A stretch of DNA of 64,000 nt, taken from assembly GCA_947626435.1 (NCBI GenBank), contig CANQSB010000012.1, positions 1 to 64,000 on the forward strand, written 5' to 3'. Source of the DNA: an uncultured Lachnospiraceae bacterium (GTDB lineage: Bacteria; Bacillota; Clostridia; Lachnospirales; Lachnospiraceae). The position numbers and the translations under genes were made by a program. Below the pieces are notes generated by a model. It ran no database searches and was not told the DNA's origin. It saw only the letters and a list, made by a program, of their open reading frames with translations. Of this stretch, positions 17,424 through 24,554 are shown in pieces. How positions within the stretch are numbered: position 1 is the stretch's first letter; every line of letters begins with the position of its first letter.

Positions 17424-18074
17424 TTATTTATATAGGTAAAACTCATTTTTTAAGAAACCTTCATCCAATGCTCGATATAAAAATCTGGAAGCTATTGACG
17501 AATAGGGTTTCCATTTTTGACATTTCTTGCGGACGCTTTCAGGCGAAACATCTTTGGTCTTGTATAGCCATTTGTAACTCTGCAAAAATGCATTGTCTTC
17601 TATGGGAAGTACATCTTCTCTGTCAAGAACAAAAATTAAGTACATTTTGGCTGTCCAATTTCCAATTCCTTTGATACCAGTTAGCTTTCTGATGATTTCT
17701 TTATCTGTTTTCTCGGATAGAGAATCCAAACATAAAGTACCGTTGATTATGGCGTTGGTTAAAGCGCGTATGTACGAAACCTTGTTTTGCGATGTTCCTG
17801 TTGCTTTTAACTCGCCATCAGTAAGGTTTGATATTGATGTTGGGGTAATAAGTCCGTTACATAATTCGGATAGTCGACCGTATATTTTTGCACCTGCTTT
17901 AATTGATAGCATTTGTTCAATGATTTCATGAACAAGAAACGCATATGGCTCATCGGAGTGGGGCGAGTAAGTTATTGGTCCGACCATACTGATTACTTTT
18001 GCAAGTCGCTTATCTTTTTCGCATAAGTACTGTACTGAGGTGGTGTCCATATTCAACGTAATAATTTCTGACAT
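17424..18074 (-). CDS. HhH-GPD DNA glycosylase (AlkA-like)
   Basis: A 216-residue base-excision glycosylase. The helix-hairpin-helix and Gly/Pro-rich loop read LTGIKGIGNWTAKMYLIFVL (131-150), followed by DREDVLPIED with Asp160 in the catalytic position. No Fe-S cysteine cluster follows, which points to the AlkA (3-methyladenine glycosylase II) branch rather than Nth/MutY. The ribosome site AGGAGGAAAT overlaps the end of the XRE remnant upstream. It sits between that regulator and the endonuclease in one operon. Inside a restriction-modification cassette it may repair base damage linked to methylation, such as alkylated bases or T:G from deaminated 5-methylcytosine. That specific role is inference. 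Confidence 0.85.
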   Translation of the reverse strand: MSEIITLNMDTTSVQYLCEKDKRLAKVISMVGPITYSPHSDEPYAFLVHEIIEQMLSIKAGAKIYGRLSELCNGLITPTSISNLTDGELKATGTSQNKVSYIRALTNAIINGTLCLDSLSEKTDKEIIRKLTGIKGIGNWTAKMYLIFVLDREDVLPIEDNAFLQSYKWLYKTKDVSPESVRKKCQKWKPYSSIASRFLYRALDEGFLKNEFYLYK

Positions 18075-18086
18075 ATTTCCTCCTGT

Positions 18087-18308
18087 TTATAGTCCGTCAA
18101 AGAGTTCGCTTAATGATATCCCTAAGTCGTCGGTTATTTTCTTTATGCTAACTATTGAGATATTGCATTTTCGTGCTTTGACAGTGGCAAAATAAGTTTT
18201 ATCCATTTCAATCTTATAAGCAAACTTTTCATGGCTCCTCCCAGTGTTATTGGTTCTGAGTTTGCGGATTCGTTTGCCGAGCTCTTCCTAAATAATTGTA
18301 TTTCTCTC
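18087..18308 (-). pseudogene. Broken XRE/C-protein-like regulator
   Basis: From a TAG at 18288-18290 (minus strand) the frame reads EELGKRIRKLRTNNTGRSHE, then KFAYKIEMDKTYFATVKARK and NISIVSIKKITDDLGISLSE to LFDGL. This is a full XRE-type HTH like the controller (C) proteins of restriction systems. Upstream of the TAG, in frame, lie codons for RNTII where such proteins usually begin MNTI; an AGA stands where ATG would be expected. So the start and one codon appear mutated. The stop lies 12 bases before the glycosylase ATG. A truncated product from the internal ATG (EMDKT) is possible but would lack half the HTH. Confidence 0.7.
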
Positions 18309-18317
18309 TAAATTTAT

Positions 18318-18346
18318 ATTATAGCGGTAAACGGTGTTTAAAGCAA
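18318..18346 (-). promoter_or_regulatory. Promoter with palindrome for the XRE-glycosylase-endonuclease operon
   Basis: On the minus strand, TTGCTT (18341-18346), a 17-bp spacer and TATAAT (18318-18323) form a good promoter. The spacer contains the inverted repeat TAAAC-ACC-GTTTA (18328-18340), placed where an autoregulator would bind. Transcription would begin almost at the first codon of the broken XRE gene, as in leaderless C-protein operons. Confidence 0.6.
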
Positions 18347-18375
18347 TGATTTATAAGCGATATATGAGTTAAATT

Positions 18376-18432
18376 GATATGGCACATGAGTTGGGACATA
18401 TTTTTGATGCATCCATGGGAGGAAAGCAATGA
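18376..18432 (+). pseudogene. Fragment with zinc-peptidase motif HELGH
   Basis: A short frame reads DMAHELGHIFDASMGGKQ then stops. HELGH fits the HEXXH zinc site of small metallopeptidases such as the ImmA/IrrE type. Further in-frame sequence is disrupted, though NEDLDKDVFKALAIYY in another frame just downstream may belong to the same relic. The family call is tentative because so little remains. Confidence 0.4.
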
Positions 18433-18586
18433 AGACCTTGATAAAGATGTATTCAAGGCTCTTGCCATTTATTATAGCAGTAGTACTTGCTTATATCAAT
18501 CATCAATCCGCTTGTTTTTTTATCACAAACAAGTTTACAGAAATGATTTGACATTGCAAGACAAATACAACATAATTGTATAGAAG

Positions 18587-18745
18587 ATGTCAAAGTATGG
18601 CATAGACTTTGATGAGGCAAGCACTGTGTTTTTAACAAAATGGCTTTTTTATTTGACAATCCGGAACATTCCAAGAATGACGAAAGATTTATATTGTCGG
18701 AAAGCGACAAAAAAGGAGGAAATGATATATGTTAGAGGAATATGA
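18587..18745 (+). pseudogene. brnT: Decayed brnT toxin gene
   Basis: BrnT-like phrases appear in shifting frames: MSKYGIDFDEASTVF, then MAFLFDNPEHSKNDERFIL in the next frame, then CRKATKKEEMIYVRGI in the first frame again, ending at TGA 18743-18745. The order matches a BrnT toxin (KHGIDF--A--VF, EH---E-R, ARKATK-E), but the strand segment between the last two is deleted. Its end overlaps the brnA start by 17 bases, the normal arrangement for this toxin-antitoxin pair. It cannot encode a working ribonuclease. Confidence 0.7.
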
Positions 18746-18947
18746 TAATATTGACGAACTAAATCCAAGACAAAACCCTTATGCAAAGGAGCTAAAAAAG
18801 CAGGTAACAATCAAAATTTCACCATTTATCATTGATTATTTCAAGCAGCAGGCGAGCAAGGTAGGAATACCATATCAAACGCTTATTAACCTGTATTTGT
18901 CGGATTGCGTGAATAATAAAAGAGAACTGCAGATGACATGGAAATAA
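18729..18947 (+). CDS. brnA: BrnA-like antitoxin (ribbon-helix-helix)
   Basis: A 72-residue protein with a C-terminal ribbon-helix-helix domain (KKQVTIKISPFIIDYFKQQA, then GIPYQTLINLYLSDCV). It is preceded by an N-terminal segment ending NPYAKELK, as in BrnA antitoxins paired with BrnT. The ribosome site AAAAAGGAGGAAATGAT lies within the decayed toxin gene. The antitoxin frame is intact while the toxin is broken. This is the usual order of decay, since the antitoxin alone is harmless. It may still act as a small repressor. Confidence 0.78.
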   Translation: MLEEYDNIDELNPRQNPYAKELKKQVTIKISPFIIDYFKQQASKVGIPYQTLINLYLSDCVNNKRELQMTWK

Positions 18948-18961
18948 TGTTTCCATAACAA

Positions 18962-19010
18962 GGGGCTGGTTCGTTTCAAGTTTTGTGTAAACTCAAAAAT
19001 CGACAGCCCC
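18962..19010. repeat. 49-bp inverted-repeat-bounded segment at island right edge
   Basis: GGGGCTG at 18962-18968 and CAGCCCC at 19004-19010 bound a segment containing CAAGTTTTGTGTAAACTC. The TTTACACAAAA element resembles ends of some IS256-type insertion sequences, but there is no transposase. It could equally be a terminator shared by brnA and the opposing yesL-like gene. It lies exactly where the AT-rich island ends. Confidence 0.4.
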
Positions 19011-19029
19011 GAAATCCTGTAATGACAAA

Positions 19030-19641
19030 TCAATCCCCCCTCTCAATCTCCTGAAAAATCCTCTTAGCAAAAGCTGCCACTGTAAAAATCCCAAACGCTC
19101 CTCCAAAGAAAAATCCAATTCCCTGAAGAATTGAGTTAAAATTAAACACCACAAATTCAAACGCAAGTACGCCCACTATCAAAAGCGTCCTGCCAAAATA
19201 CCGCCTTGAAATTTCCATCGAATTTTGTATCGTGCCTATGACACTGTTCTCATATCGCGCAAGCAGCGGAAAAGAATACAGCATCGCCGACACATAAATA
19301 AAAGCCGACAAAATTCCTATGACAATCAAAGGAATGGAGCCATCCTCAGAAATGCGGTTTATCTCATAATCAAGATATATTGCATACGTAGCCACAATAA
19401 ATATCAACCCTAGCACAGTTCCCTGCTTAAAATTTCTCTTAAATTCCCTCACAAAGCTCCTCGCAATATAACTCTCCTCATCATCCACCATTTTAAGCGC
19501 CACACCATACGCCGCCGTAGTGGATGCTCCAATTGTTATGACAGGCAGACAGAAAAGCAGCCACAGAAAATTGAGCTTAACCAAATCAAAAAATCTGCTG
19601 ATAAACCTATAAAACCCGCCATCTATATTAAAAAGCTTCAT
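19030..19641 (-). CDS. YesL/DUF624 family membrane protein
   Basis: A 203-residue membrane protein with four to five hydrophobic segments. The family start MKLFNIDGGFYRFISRFFDL, followed by the LLFCLPVITIGASTTAAYGV helix, is typical of YesL/DUF624 proteins. These are usually found beside carbohydrate ABC importers for rhamnogalacturonan, other pectic chains or glycosaminoglycan fragments. Their exact role is not established; an accessory part of the importer is the common proposal. It is the last gene of the minus-strand operon with the binding protein and two permeases. A hairpin at 19688-19714 separates it from the binding protein and may lower its expression. Confidence 0.85.
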   Translation of the reverse strand: MKLFNIDGGFYRFISRFFDLVKLNFLWLLFCLPVITIGASTTAAYGVALKMVDDEESYIARSFVREFKRNFKQGTVLGLIFIVATYAIYLDYEINRISEDGSIPLIVIGILSAFIYVSAMLYSFPLLARYENSVIGTIQNSMEISRRYFGRTLLIVGVLAFEFVVFNFNSILQGIGFFFGGAFGIFTVAAFAKRIFQEIERGD

Positions 19642-19687
19642 TATGCGCCATTCCCTCCAAAATTTCTAATAACTATTATAAAGCAAA

Positions 19688-19714
19688 CAAGGCTACCCGT
19701 AAAGGATAGCCTTG
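19688..19714 (-). terminator. Intercistronic hairpin between binding-protein and yesL-like genes
   Basis: On the minus strand CAAGGCTA-TCC and GGG-TAGCCTTG form a GC-rich stem followed by TTTGCTTT. It may be a partial terminator or a 3' stabilising structure that sets a high binding-protein to YesL ratio. Confidence 0.6.
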
Positions 19715-19734
19715 CGTTTTAACATAAAATTTAC

Positions 19735-21543
19735 TTACTGAACCTCTGCCGCTTTTCTGAGCGCAGCCTCGTTTACGCACCAGTCTACGCAATCCTGATA
19801 GCCATAGCTTTCGGCATCTGACTTCATTTGTGTCCATATAGAGTCAAACTCATCATCACTTTTAGCATAAATTGCCTGCCAAGAACCGTTTATTATGCAG
19901 TTTTTAACCTGCTCCCATGTAGTCGTGAGCTCGTCAGACTTGGCGCTCTCAGCATAGGTGTGTGCCGCTGAGATTGAATAGTCAAATCCGGAAAGATACT
20001 CGCTGTATGAGTCAACGCCCATATCTTCTCTCCACTGTGCCTCCGCGTCATCTACATCAAGGGATAAATATTTGTCCCAATACTGATAGTTGAAAGTCTG
20101 TCCGTCTACGCCGCCCGGAATTGTCGTGTTGAGCGACCATGTGGTGTTGTTCATCTGAGGGCAGCCATCATCCCAGAGCCCGGAATAAGGTTCAGGCATA
20201 ACCTTGTCCTCTCTTGCCGCAAGCGCTTTGCACTGTAAACCGAAATCCGTAAGCTCTGCCTTGCCGTTGTCAAGCCACTCCCAGCATACGCCCTGAGGAC
20301 CGTACTCATAGTCAAGCCTTCCGTCAGGCGTGCAGAGATAATTGATGATAGCCATGCAAAGTTCCGGGTACTGTGAGTTAGCGCCGATTGTCCAAATACG
20401 GTTGCTGCCTACCTGTCCAAGACCGTAAACAAGCGTATCCTGATTTTTTGCGGCTACAGGAAGCATCTTCTTGCCAGCTGATTTGTGCTCGTCAGTATTG
20501 TACTGGACAGCGCCCATCCAACCAAAGATGCACATAAACGCGCCGCCGTCCTGATAGTCCTCCATACATCCGTCATACCCTTGTGTCATTGAGTCAGGGT
20601 CAAGCAGCCCTTCCTGATAAAGCTTGTTGTAAAATCTAAGGCATCTCTCATAATGTCCCTCATCCATCAGGCAGTCCTCAAACTCGCCCGTATCAGCGTC
20701 ATAGAAGCCAAAGTGGAACTCGTCCAGACCAAAGAAGTTTGTGGCAGTAGCCTTGACAAACATTACCATGTTTCCGTCCCAATCCTTAAAGAGTGAAACG
20801 CCGTATGTTTCCTTGCCTGAGTCAGAAGTAGGGCAGACCTCCTTCATCTGCTTCAGTACATCTATATAGTCTTCAAGCTCGTTGATTTCAGGACTTCCGA
20901 TTTCCTTGTAAAGGTCATAGCGGATATCAGGGTGATAGTCAAACTCGCCGTACTGGTCAGGACCTGACGCTACATCATGTCCAAAGCCGTATACTGTGCC
21001 GCCCGAAATGGAAGCGTTCTTTTCAAGGGCAAGCGCCATATGTTCCTTGATATATGGACCATAATCCGAAAGAATGTCGTCTTCGTTCCAGTCTAGGAGC
21101 ATGCCATTCTGCCATGCGCGTGCATACTGCTCGCCGTCTGAGCCAAACAGCACTATGTCGCCAAGATTGCCTGATTCCATGCGCGTATCAAACACGCCCT
21201 CGCCCTCGCTGATGATGTTCAGCTTAACATTAAACTTCTCCTTCATAATGTCGGCAAACCAGCCAATCTGCTCGCCCTCGTAGTTTGAAAGCTGTGAGTA
21301 AACAGTAAGCGTTACGGTTTCATCGGGGATAATGTCGGATATGTCCGCCTCTGTTTCTGCCGCCGCCTCTGTGCCGCTGTCCGCCGCCGCTTCTGTGCCG
21401 GCCTCATTGCCTGCCGCCGTATCAGTCGCGTTGTCTGTCGCATTGTTTGTCGTCGTAGTCGTGGTAGTCGCTCCGCCGCACGCCACAAGTGAACACGTCA
21501 TAGCTGACACAAGCACTAGTGACAATACCTTTTTCAATTTCAT
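19735..21543 (-). CDS. Carbohydrate ABC transporter substrate-binding lipoprotein
   Basis: A 602-residue lipoprotein. The signal peptide MKLKKVLSLVLVSAMTCSLV ends in the lipobox SLVAC-GG. A Thr/Asn/Ala/Glu-rich tether of about 60 residues precedes the binding domain, which begins near VTLTVYSQLSNYEG. The size and the partner permeases place it with the LplA/YtcQ-type binding proteins for oligosaccharides. The start is set at 21543 because TAGGAGGAAAAAGC precedes that ATG; an in-frame ATG seven codons upstream lacks a site. With both permeases it forms an importer. No ATPase gene is in the operon, as is common because a shared MsmX-like ATPase is used. The ligand is probably a uronate-rich oligosaccharide, judged from the nearby genes. 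Confidence 0.9.
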   Translation of the reverse strand: MKLKKVLSLVLVSAMTCSLVACGGATTTTTTTNNATDNATDTAAGNEAGTEAAADSGTEAAAETEADISDIIPDETVTLTVYSQLSNYEGEQIGWFADIMKEKFNVKLNIISEGEGVFDTRMESGNLGDIVLFGSDGEQYARAWQNGMLLDWNEDDILSDYGPYIKEHMALALEKNASISGGTVYGFGHDVASGPDQYGEFDYHPDIRYDLYKEIGSPEINELEDYIDVLKQMKEVCPTSDSGKETYGVSLFKDWDGNMVMFVKATATNFFGLDEFHFGFYDADTGEFEDCLMDEGHYERCLRFYNKLYQEGLLDPDSMTQGYDGCMEDYQDGGAFMCIFGWMGAVQYNTDEHKSAGKKMLPVAAKNQDTLVYGLGQVGSNRIWTIGANSQYPELCMAIINYLCTPDGRLDYEYGPQGVCWEWLDNGKAELTDFGLQCKALAAREDKVMPEPYSGLWDDGCPQMNNTTWSLNTTIPGGVDGQTFNYQYWDKYLSLDVDDAEAQWREDMGVDSYSEYLSGFDYSISAAHTYAESAKSDELTTTWEQVKNCIINGSWQAIYAKSDDEFDSIWTQMKSDAESYGYQDCVDWCVNEAALRKAAEVQ

Positions 21544-21684
21544 GCTTTTTCCTCCTACGCACACATTAATTTTAGATGTCTAAGCCTGCGCGTGTGCCAC
21601 ACAAGCCTGTAAGTGAACAGTTTACTTTTGTGTTATATTTTTCAAATACCGCCTTGAAATAATACGGCAGTATATAACACCTGA

Positions 21685-22653
21685 TTAACCCTTTACGGCG
21701 CCCAGCATGATGCCTTTCTCAAAGTACCTCTGCATAAACGGGTATACCAAGAGAATAGGCAGCACAGTAACCATCGAGATAGTGTACTTGATTGTCTTCG
21801 CGTTTAGCACGTTTGCCGCCGCCGCGCCTGTCACGCTGCCGGAACCTGAATTCATGACGCTCTTTAGGTTTGTAGCCGCGTTCAGGTATGTGTACAGCTT
21901 ATGCTGCAGGGTGTGAAGCGCGGGCGCATCAGGCATAAGGATAAGGGAATCCGTAAATGAGTTCCAGTTGCCTACCGCTCCGAATATAGCGATAGTCGCC
22001 AGTATCGGCTTGCTCAAAGGCCATATAAGCTTTCGGAAAATCGTCATATAAGATGCGCCGTCAATCATAGCGCTCTCCTCCAGCTCGCCCGGTATCGATT
22101 CAATATACGTTTTCACCAGAATAATATTGTACGGCGCCACTATTCCGGGAATTACATAAGCCCAAAAGCTGTTTGTCAGACCAAGCATTGACATATTCAA
22201 ATACCAGGGAATAAGTCCCGCGTTAAAATACATCGTAACGATAAGGCATCTGTACCATATTTTTCTGCCCCACATTTCCTGCTTTGTGACAAGATAGCCA
22301 ACAAACGCTGACGCAAGCACCATAAGCACAGTGCCAAGCACAGTACGCGCCACCGTCACAAAAAGCGCCGTACCGACATCACCTACATTCATCATAGACG
22401 CGTAGTTGCCCAGATGTATGCCCCTTGGGATAAAGTTAATCGCACCCTTTCTTACAAGGTCGTTGTCGCTTATCGTGTTTATAAATATGTAGTAAAACGG
22501 AAAGATGCACATTATCGTGAAAATGAGGAAGAACGCGTGGTTTAAAATGTCAAATGTAACATCTCCCGCCGTTCTTTTATAATGGCGCTTATGCTTTTTT
22601 TCGTAAAGCGCCTCTGCTTTTTTGTCAAGCTTTTCCTGCTTTGTCATTGCCAT
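21685..22653 (-). CDS. ABC sugar permease (LplC/YtcP-type)
   Basis: A 322-residue inner-membrane permease with six predicted helices. The EAA loop motif with conserved Gly reads ELEESAMIDGASYMTIFRKL followed by IWPLSKP, as in MalG-type permeases. A basic cytoplasmic N-terminus (KKAEALYEKKHKRHYKR) precedes the first helix. The C-terminus YFEKGIMLGAVKG is characteristic of the YtcP/LplC branch. The gene lies 21 bases after the other permease and upstream of the binding protein in one operon. Confidence 0.92.
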   Translation of the reverse strand: MAMTKQEKLDKKAEALYEKKHKRHYKRTAGDVTFDILNHAFFLIFTIMCIFPFYYIFINTISDNDLVRKGAINFIPRGIHLGNYASMMNVGDVGTALFVTVARTVLGTVLMVLASAFVGYLVTKQEMWGRKIWYRCLIVTMYFNAGLIPWYLNMSMLGLTNSFWAYVIPGIVAPYNIILVKTYIESIPGELEESAMIDGASYMTIFRKLIWPLSKPILATIAIFGAVGNWNSFTDSLILMPDAPALHTLQHKLYTYLNAATNLKSVMNSGSGSVTGAAAANVLNAKTIKYTISMVTVLPILLVYPFMQRYFEKGIMLGAVKG

Positions 22654-22674
22654 ATTTCCAATCCCCCTTCCGCA

Positions 22675-24111
22675 CTAAATAATACTCTCGCCGCGAATAA
22701 GCTTAGAAATCTTATTTGCGCCAAACAGCAGTATTACGCTTATAACTGATTTGAACATGCCGATTACCGTTGACAGCGAAATCTGCCCGCTGTTGATACC
22801 AAGCTTGTATACATACAGGTCAAGTACAGTAATCGTATCTGTATTGTAAGGGGTCTCAAATACAAGATACTGGTCCATACCGTTGTTCAGAATGCCCGCT
22901 ATCGCCATAAGCAGAAGCACCATAAATGTAGGTATCAGGCTCGGCACCGTTATATTCCACATTTTTTGGAAACGCCCCGCGCCGTCGATTGACGCAGCCT
23001 CGTAGAGCTGCTGGTCGATGCCCGATATGGCTGCTATGTAAATAATAGCGTTCCAGCCTAAGCCTTTCCACATACCCCACAGGAGCATCTTTATCCACAT
23101 ATGGGAATTGTCCATCAGGAAGTTCGTGCCTGTACTCAAAACCCCCGCGTTTACAAGCAGCGAGCTCACAAAACCGTCAGTAGAGAAAATCGCAAACGCT
23201 ACGGCATAAACAAGCACCCAGCTTATGAAGTTTGGTATAGTCGTGAAAGTCTGCACAATCCGCCTGAACCGGAGATTTTTAATCTCACAGAGGAAAATTG
23301 CAAACGCCATAGAGCACCAGCTTGTGGCAAGCCCCAGACCGCTCATGGCAAGTGTGTTTCTAAGAACTCTTACCAAGTCGGCGCGTGTAGCCGGATTTTG
23401 GAAAAGAAATGCAAACCATTTAAAGCCGGCGAAATTTTCAAGCGACAAATCCTGCCCTGATTTATAATCAAAGAAAGCATATCTCCAGCCCAAAAGCGGC
23501 AGATATGAGAAGACAATGCACAACGCCAAAAACGGCAGAAACAGCAAAAACAATTGGTATTTTGTATCTATATGGCATTTCTCGCCCTTTTCCACTTTGG
23601 GAAGCAAAAAGAAAATAGCCACAGACAGCACCAGAAGCGCTATGGAAATAATCATAAATACCATTATGGCGCCTGGTTTCATAGGCTCTACCCTGTCGGG
23701 ATTAGGCGTGCCCTGAATATCGTTTGCCGCCCAGTTAATCATAAAGCAGCCGATAACCGCTACTACAGCGCCTATTGCCGAAGGAATAAGCCCCAGCTTT
23801 TTTAACTTGTTGGAGCCAAGCGACATACATCCGCCTGCCGCTGTCGCCGCAAATCCAATGATGATGCAAATCGAGCCGCCAAATACCATCTGCATAGTCA
23901 GCGTTCCTACCCAGCCCTTGCTGAACGCTCTCACGAAGTTGCGTGTGAGTGCGCCGTAGGAAGTGCCGCAGGTAAATACCGATGATGTTTTTGAAATAAG
24001 ACCGCTTATCCGCGCGGGATTAATCGCGGGAATAAACAATGCCACAAGCGACACAATACAAAGAATACGCAGCACAATGTACAGCCTGTCCGCAACTTTT
24101 CCCTTATTCAT
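22675..24111 (-). CDS. ABC sugar permease (LplB-type) with long N-terminal membrane extension
   Basis: About 478 residues, roughly 170-180 more than usual for LplB-type permeases. The C-terminal 290 residues carry the normal permease core, starting at YQLFLLFLPFLALCIVFSYL and including the EAA loop LYEAASIDGAGRFQKMWNIT. The extra N-terminal part has about four hydrophobic segments, for example IVLRILCIVSLVALFIPAI, SICIIIGFAATAAGGCM and IMVFMIISIALLVLSVAIFF. The start at ATG 24111 fits the AGGTAGGTG site; GTG 24120 is less likely. It is the first gene of the operon. Upstream, TATAAT (minus strand, 24188-24193) is a plausible -10, but the -35 is weak. Confidence 0.88.
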   Translation of the reverse strand: MNKGKVADRLYIVLRILCIVSLVALFIPAINPARISGLISKTSSVFTCGTSYGALTRNFVRAFSKGWVGTLTMQMVFGGSICIIIGFAATAAGGCMSLGSNKLKKLGLIPSAIGAVVAVIGCFMINWAANDIQGTPNPDRVEPMKPGAIMVFMIISIALLVLSVAIFFLLPKVEKGEKCHIDTKYQLFLLFLPFLALCIVFSYLPLLGWRYAFFDYKSGQDLSLENFAGFKWFAFLFQNPATRADLVRVLRNTLAMSGLGLATSWCSMAFAIFLCEIKNLRFRRIVQTFTTIPNFISWVLVYAVAFAIFSTDGFVSSLLVNAGVLSTGTNFLMDNSHMWIKMLLWGMWKGLGWNAIIYIAAISGIDQQLYEAASIDGAGRFQKMWNITVPSLIPTFMVLLLMAIAGILNNGMDQYLVFETPYNTDTITVLDLYVYKLGINSGQISLSTVIGMFKSVISVILLFGANKISKLIRGESII

Positions 24112-24554
24112 ATACTGCACCTACCTTCATAATACATTTCACATATGCACAAAAATGTAATGTTTTCATAAATAATGTGATATTTTTATTATATAGGTAA
24201 ATCGTACACAAAGGAAACTGTTAAATATACCGAAAAATTTGGGGAATTTTTATTAATTTTAACTATAGACATATAAAAAGCGGGTAAAGTGTCAAAGACC
24301 TGAAATTTCTGCGGTGATTTTCAGAAAATGATAATAAGCTTATGAAAAGATAAGTTTTGATTTTTATTGCAAATATCTTGACAGGAGGCTGTCGCACTAA
24401 GGAACATAAGCACAGGATATAGAATCATTTGATTTAAGTACAATACCATATCTTGTATGCTTAATCCCTATTGCGGCAGCCCCATTATTTTATCGATATC
24501 CACTATCAATGAAATTCATTAAAAAATGCCATCATTATCTCGGACAGCTATTCC
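24112..24554. other. 443-bp spacer between importer operon and carB
   Basis: It holds the promoter region of the minus-strand importer operon (possible -10 at 24188-24193), an A+T-rich stretch without an obvious gene, and repeat B1 (24387-24481). Nothing else was recognised; no clear terminator for carB was seen. Confidence 0.6.
24387..24481. repeat. Family B short inverted-repeat element, copy B1
   Basis: A 95-bp element. The left end GGCTGTCGCACTAAGGAAC pairs with the complement of the right end, which reads GGCTGCCGCAATAGGGATTA. The arms extend through GATAT near the centre, so the whole element is an imperfect palindrome. The same ends recur at B2, B3 and B4. It carries no coding potential and has the form of a MITE or REP-like element. 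Confidence 0.85.

Noticed and set aside
15929-18300. Vsr-type very short patch endonuclease accompanying the C5 methyltransferase
   Set aside because: No Vsr-like frame was found. The only repair-type gene is the HhH-GPD glycosylase, which belongs to a different family.
18962-19010. Complete IS256-type insertion sequence
   Set aside because: Only a 49-bp segment with an IS-like end sequence remains and no transposase frame is present, so it is listed only as a repeat of uncertain origin.
21332-21583. Valine/alanine-rich open frame on the plus strand opposite the binding-protein N-terminus
   Set aside because: It is the mirror of the Thr/Asn/Ala-rich lipoprotein tether; low complexity explains the open frame and there is no ribosome site.
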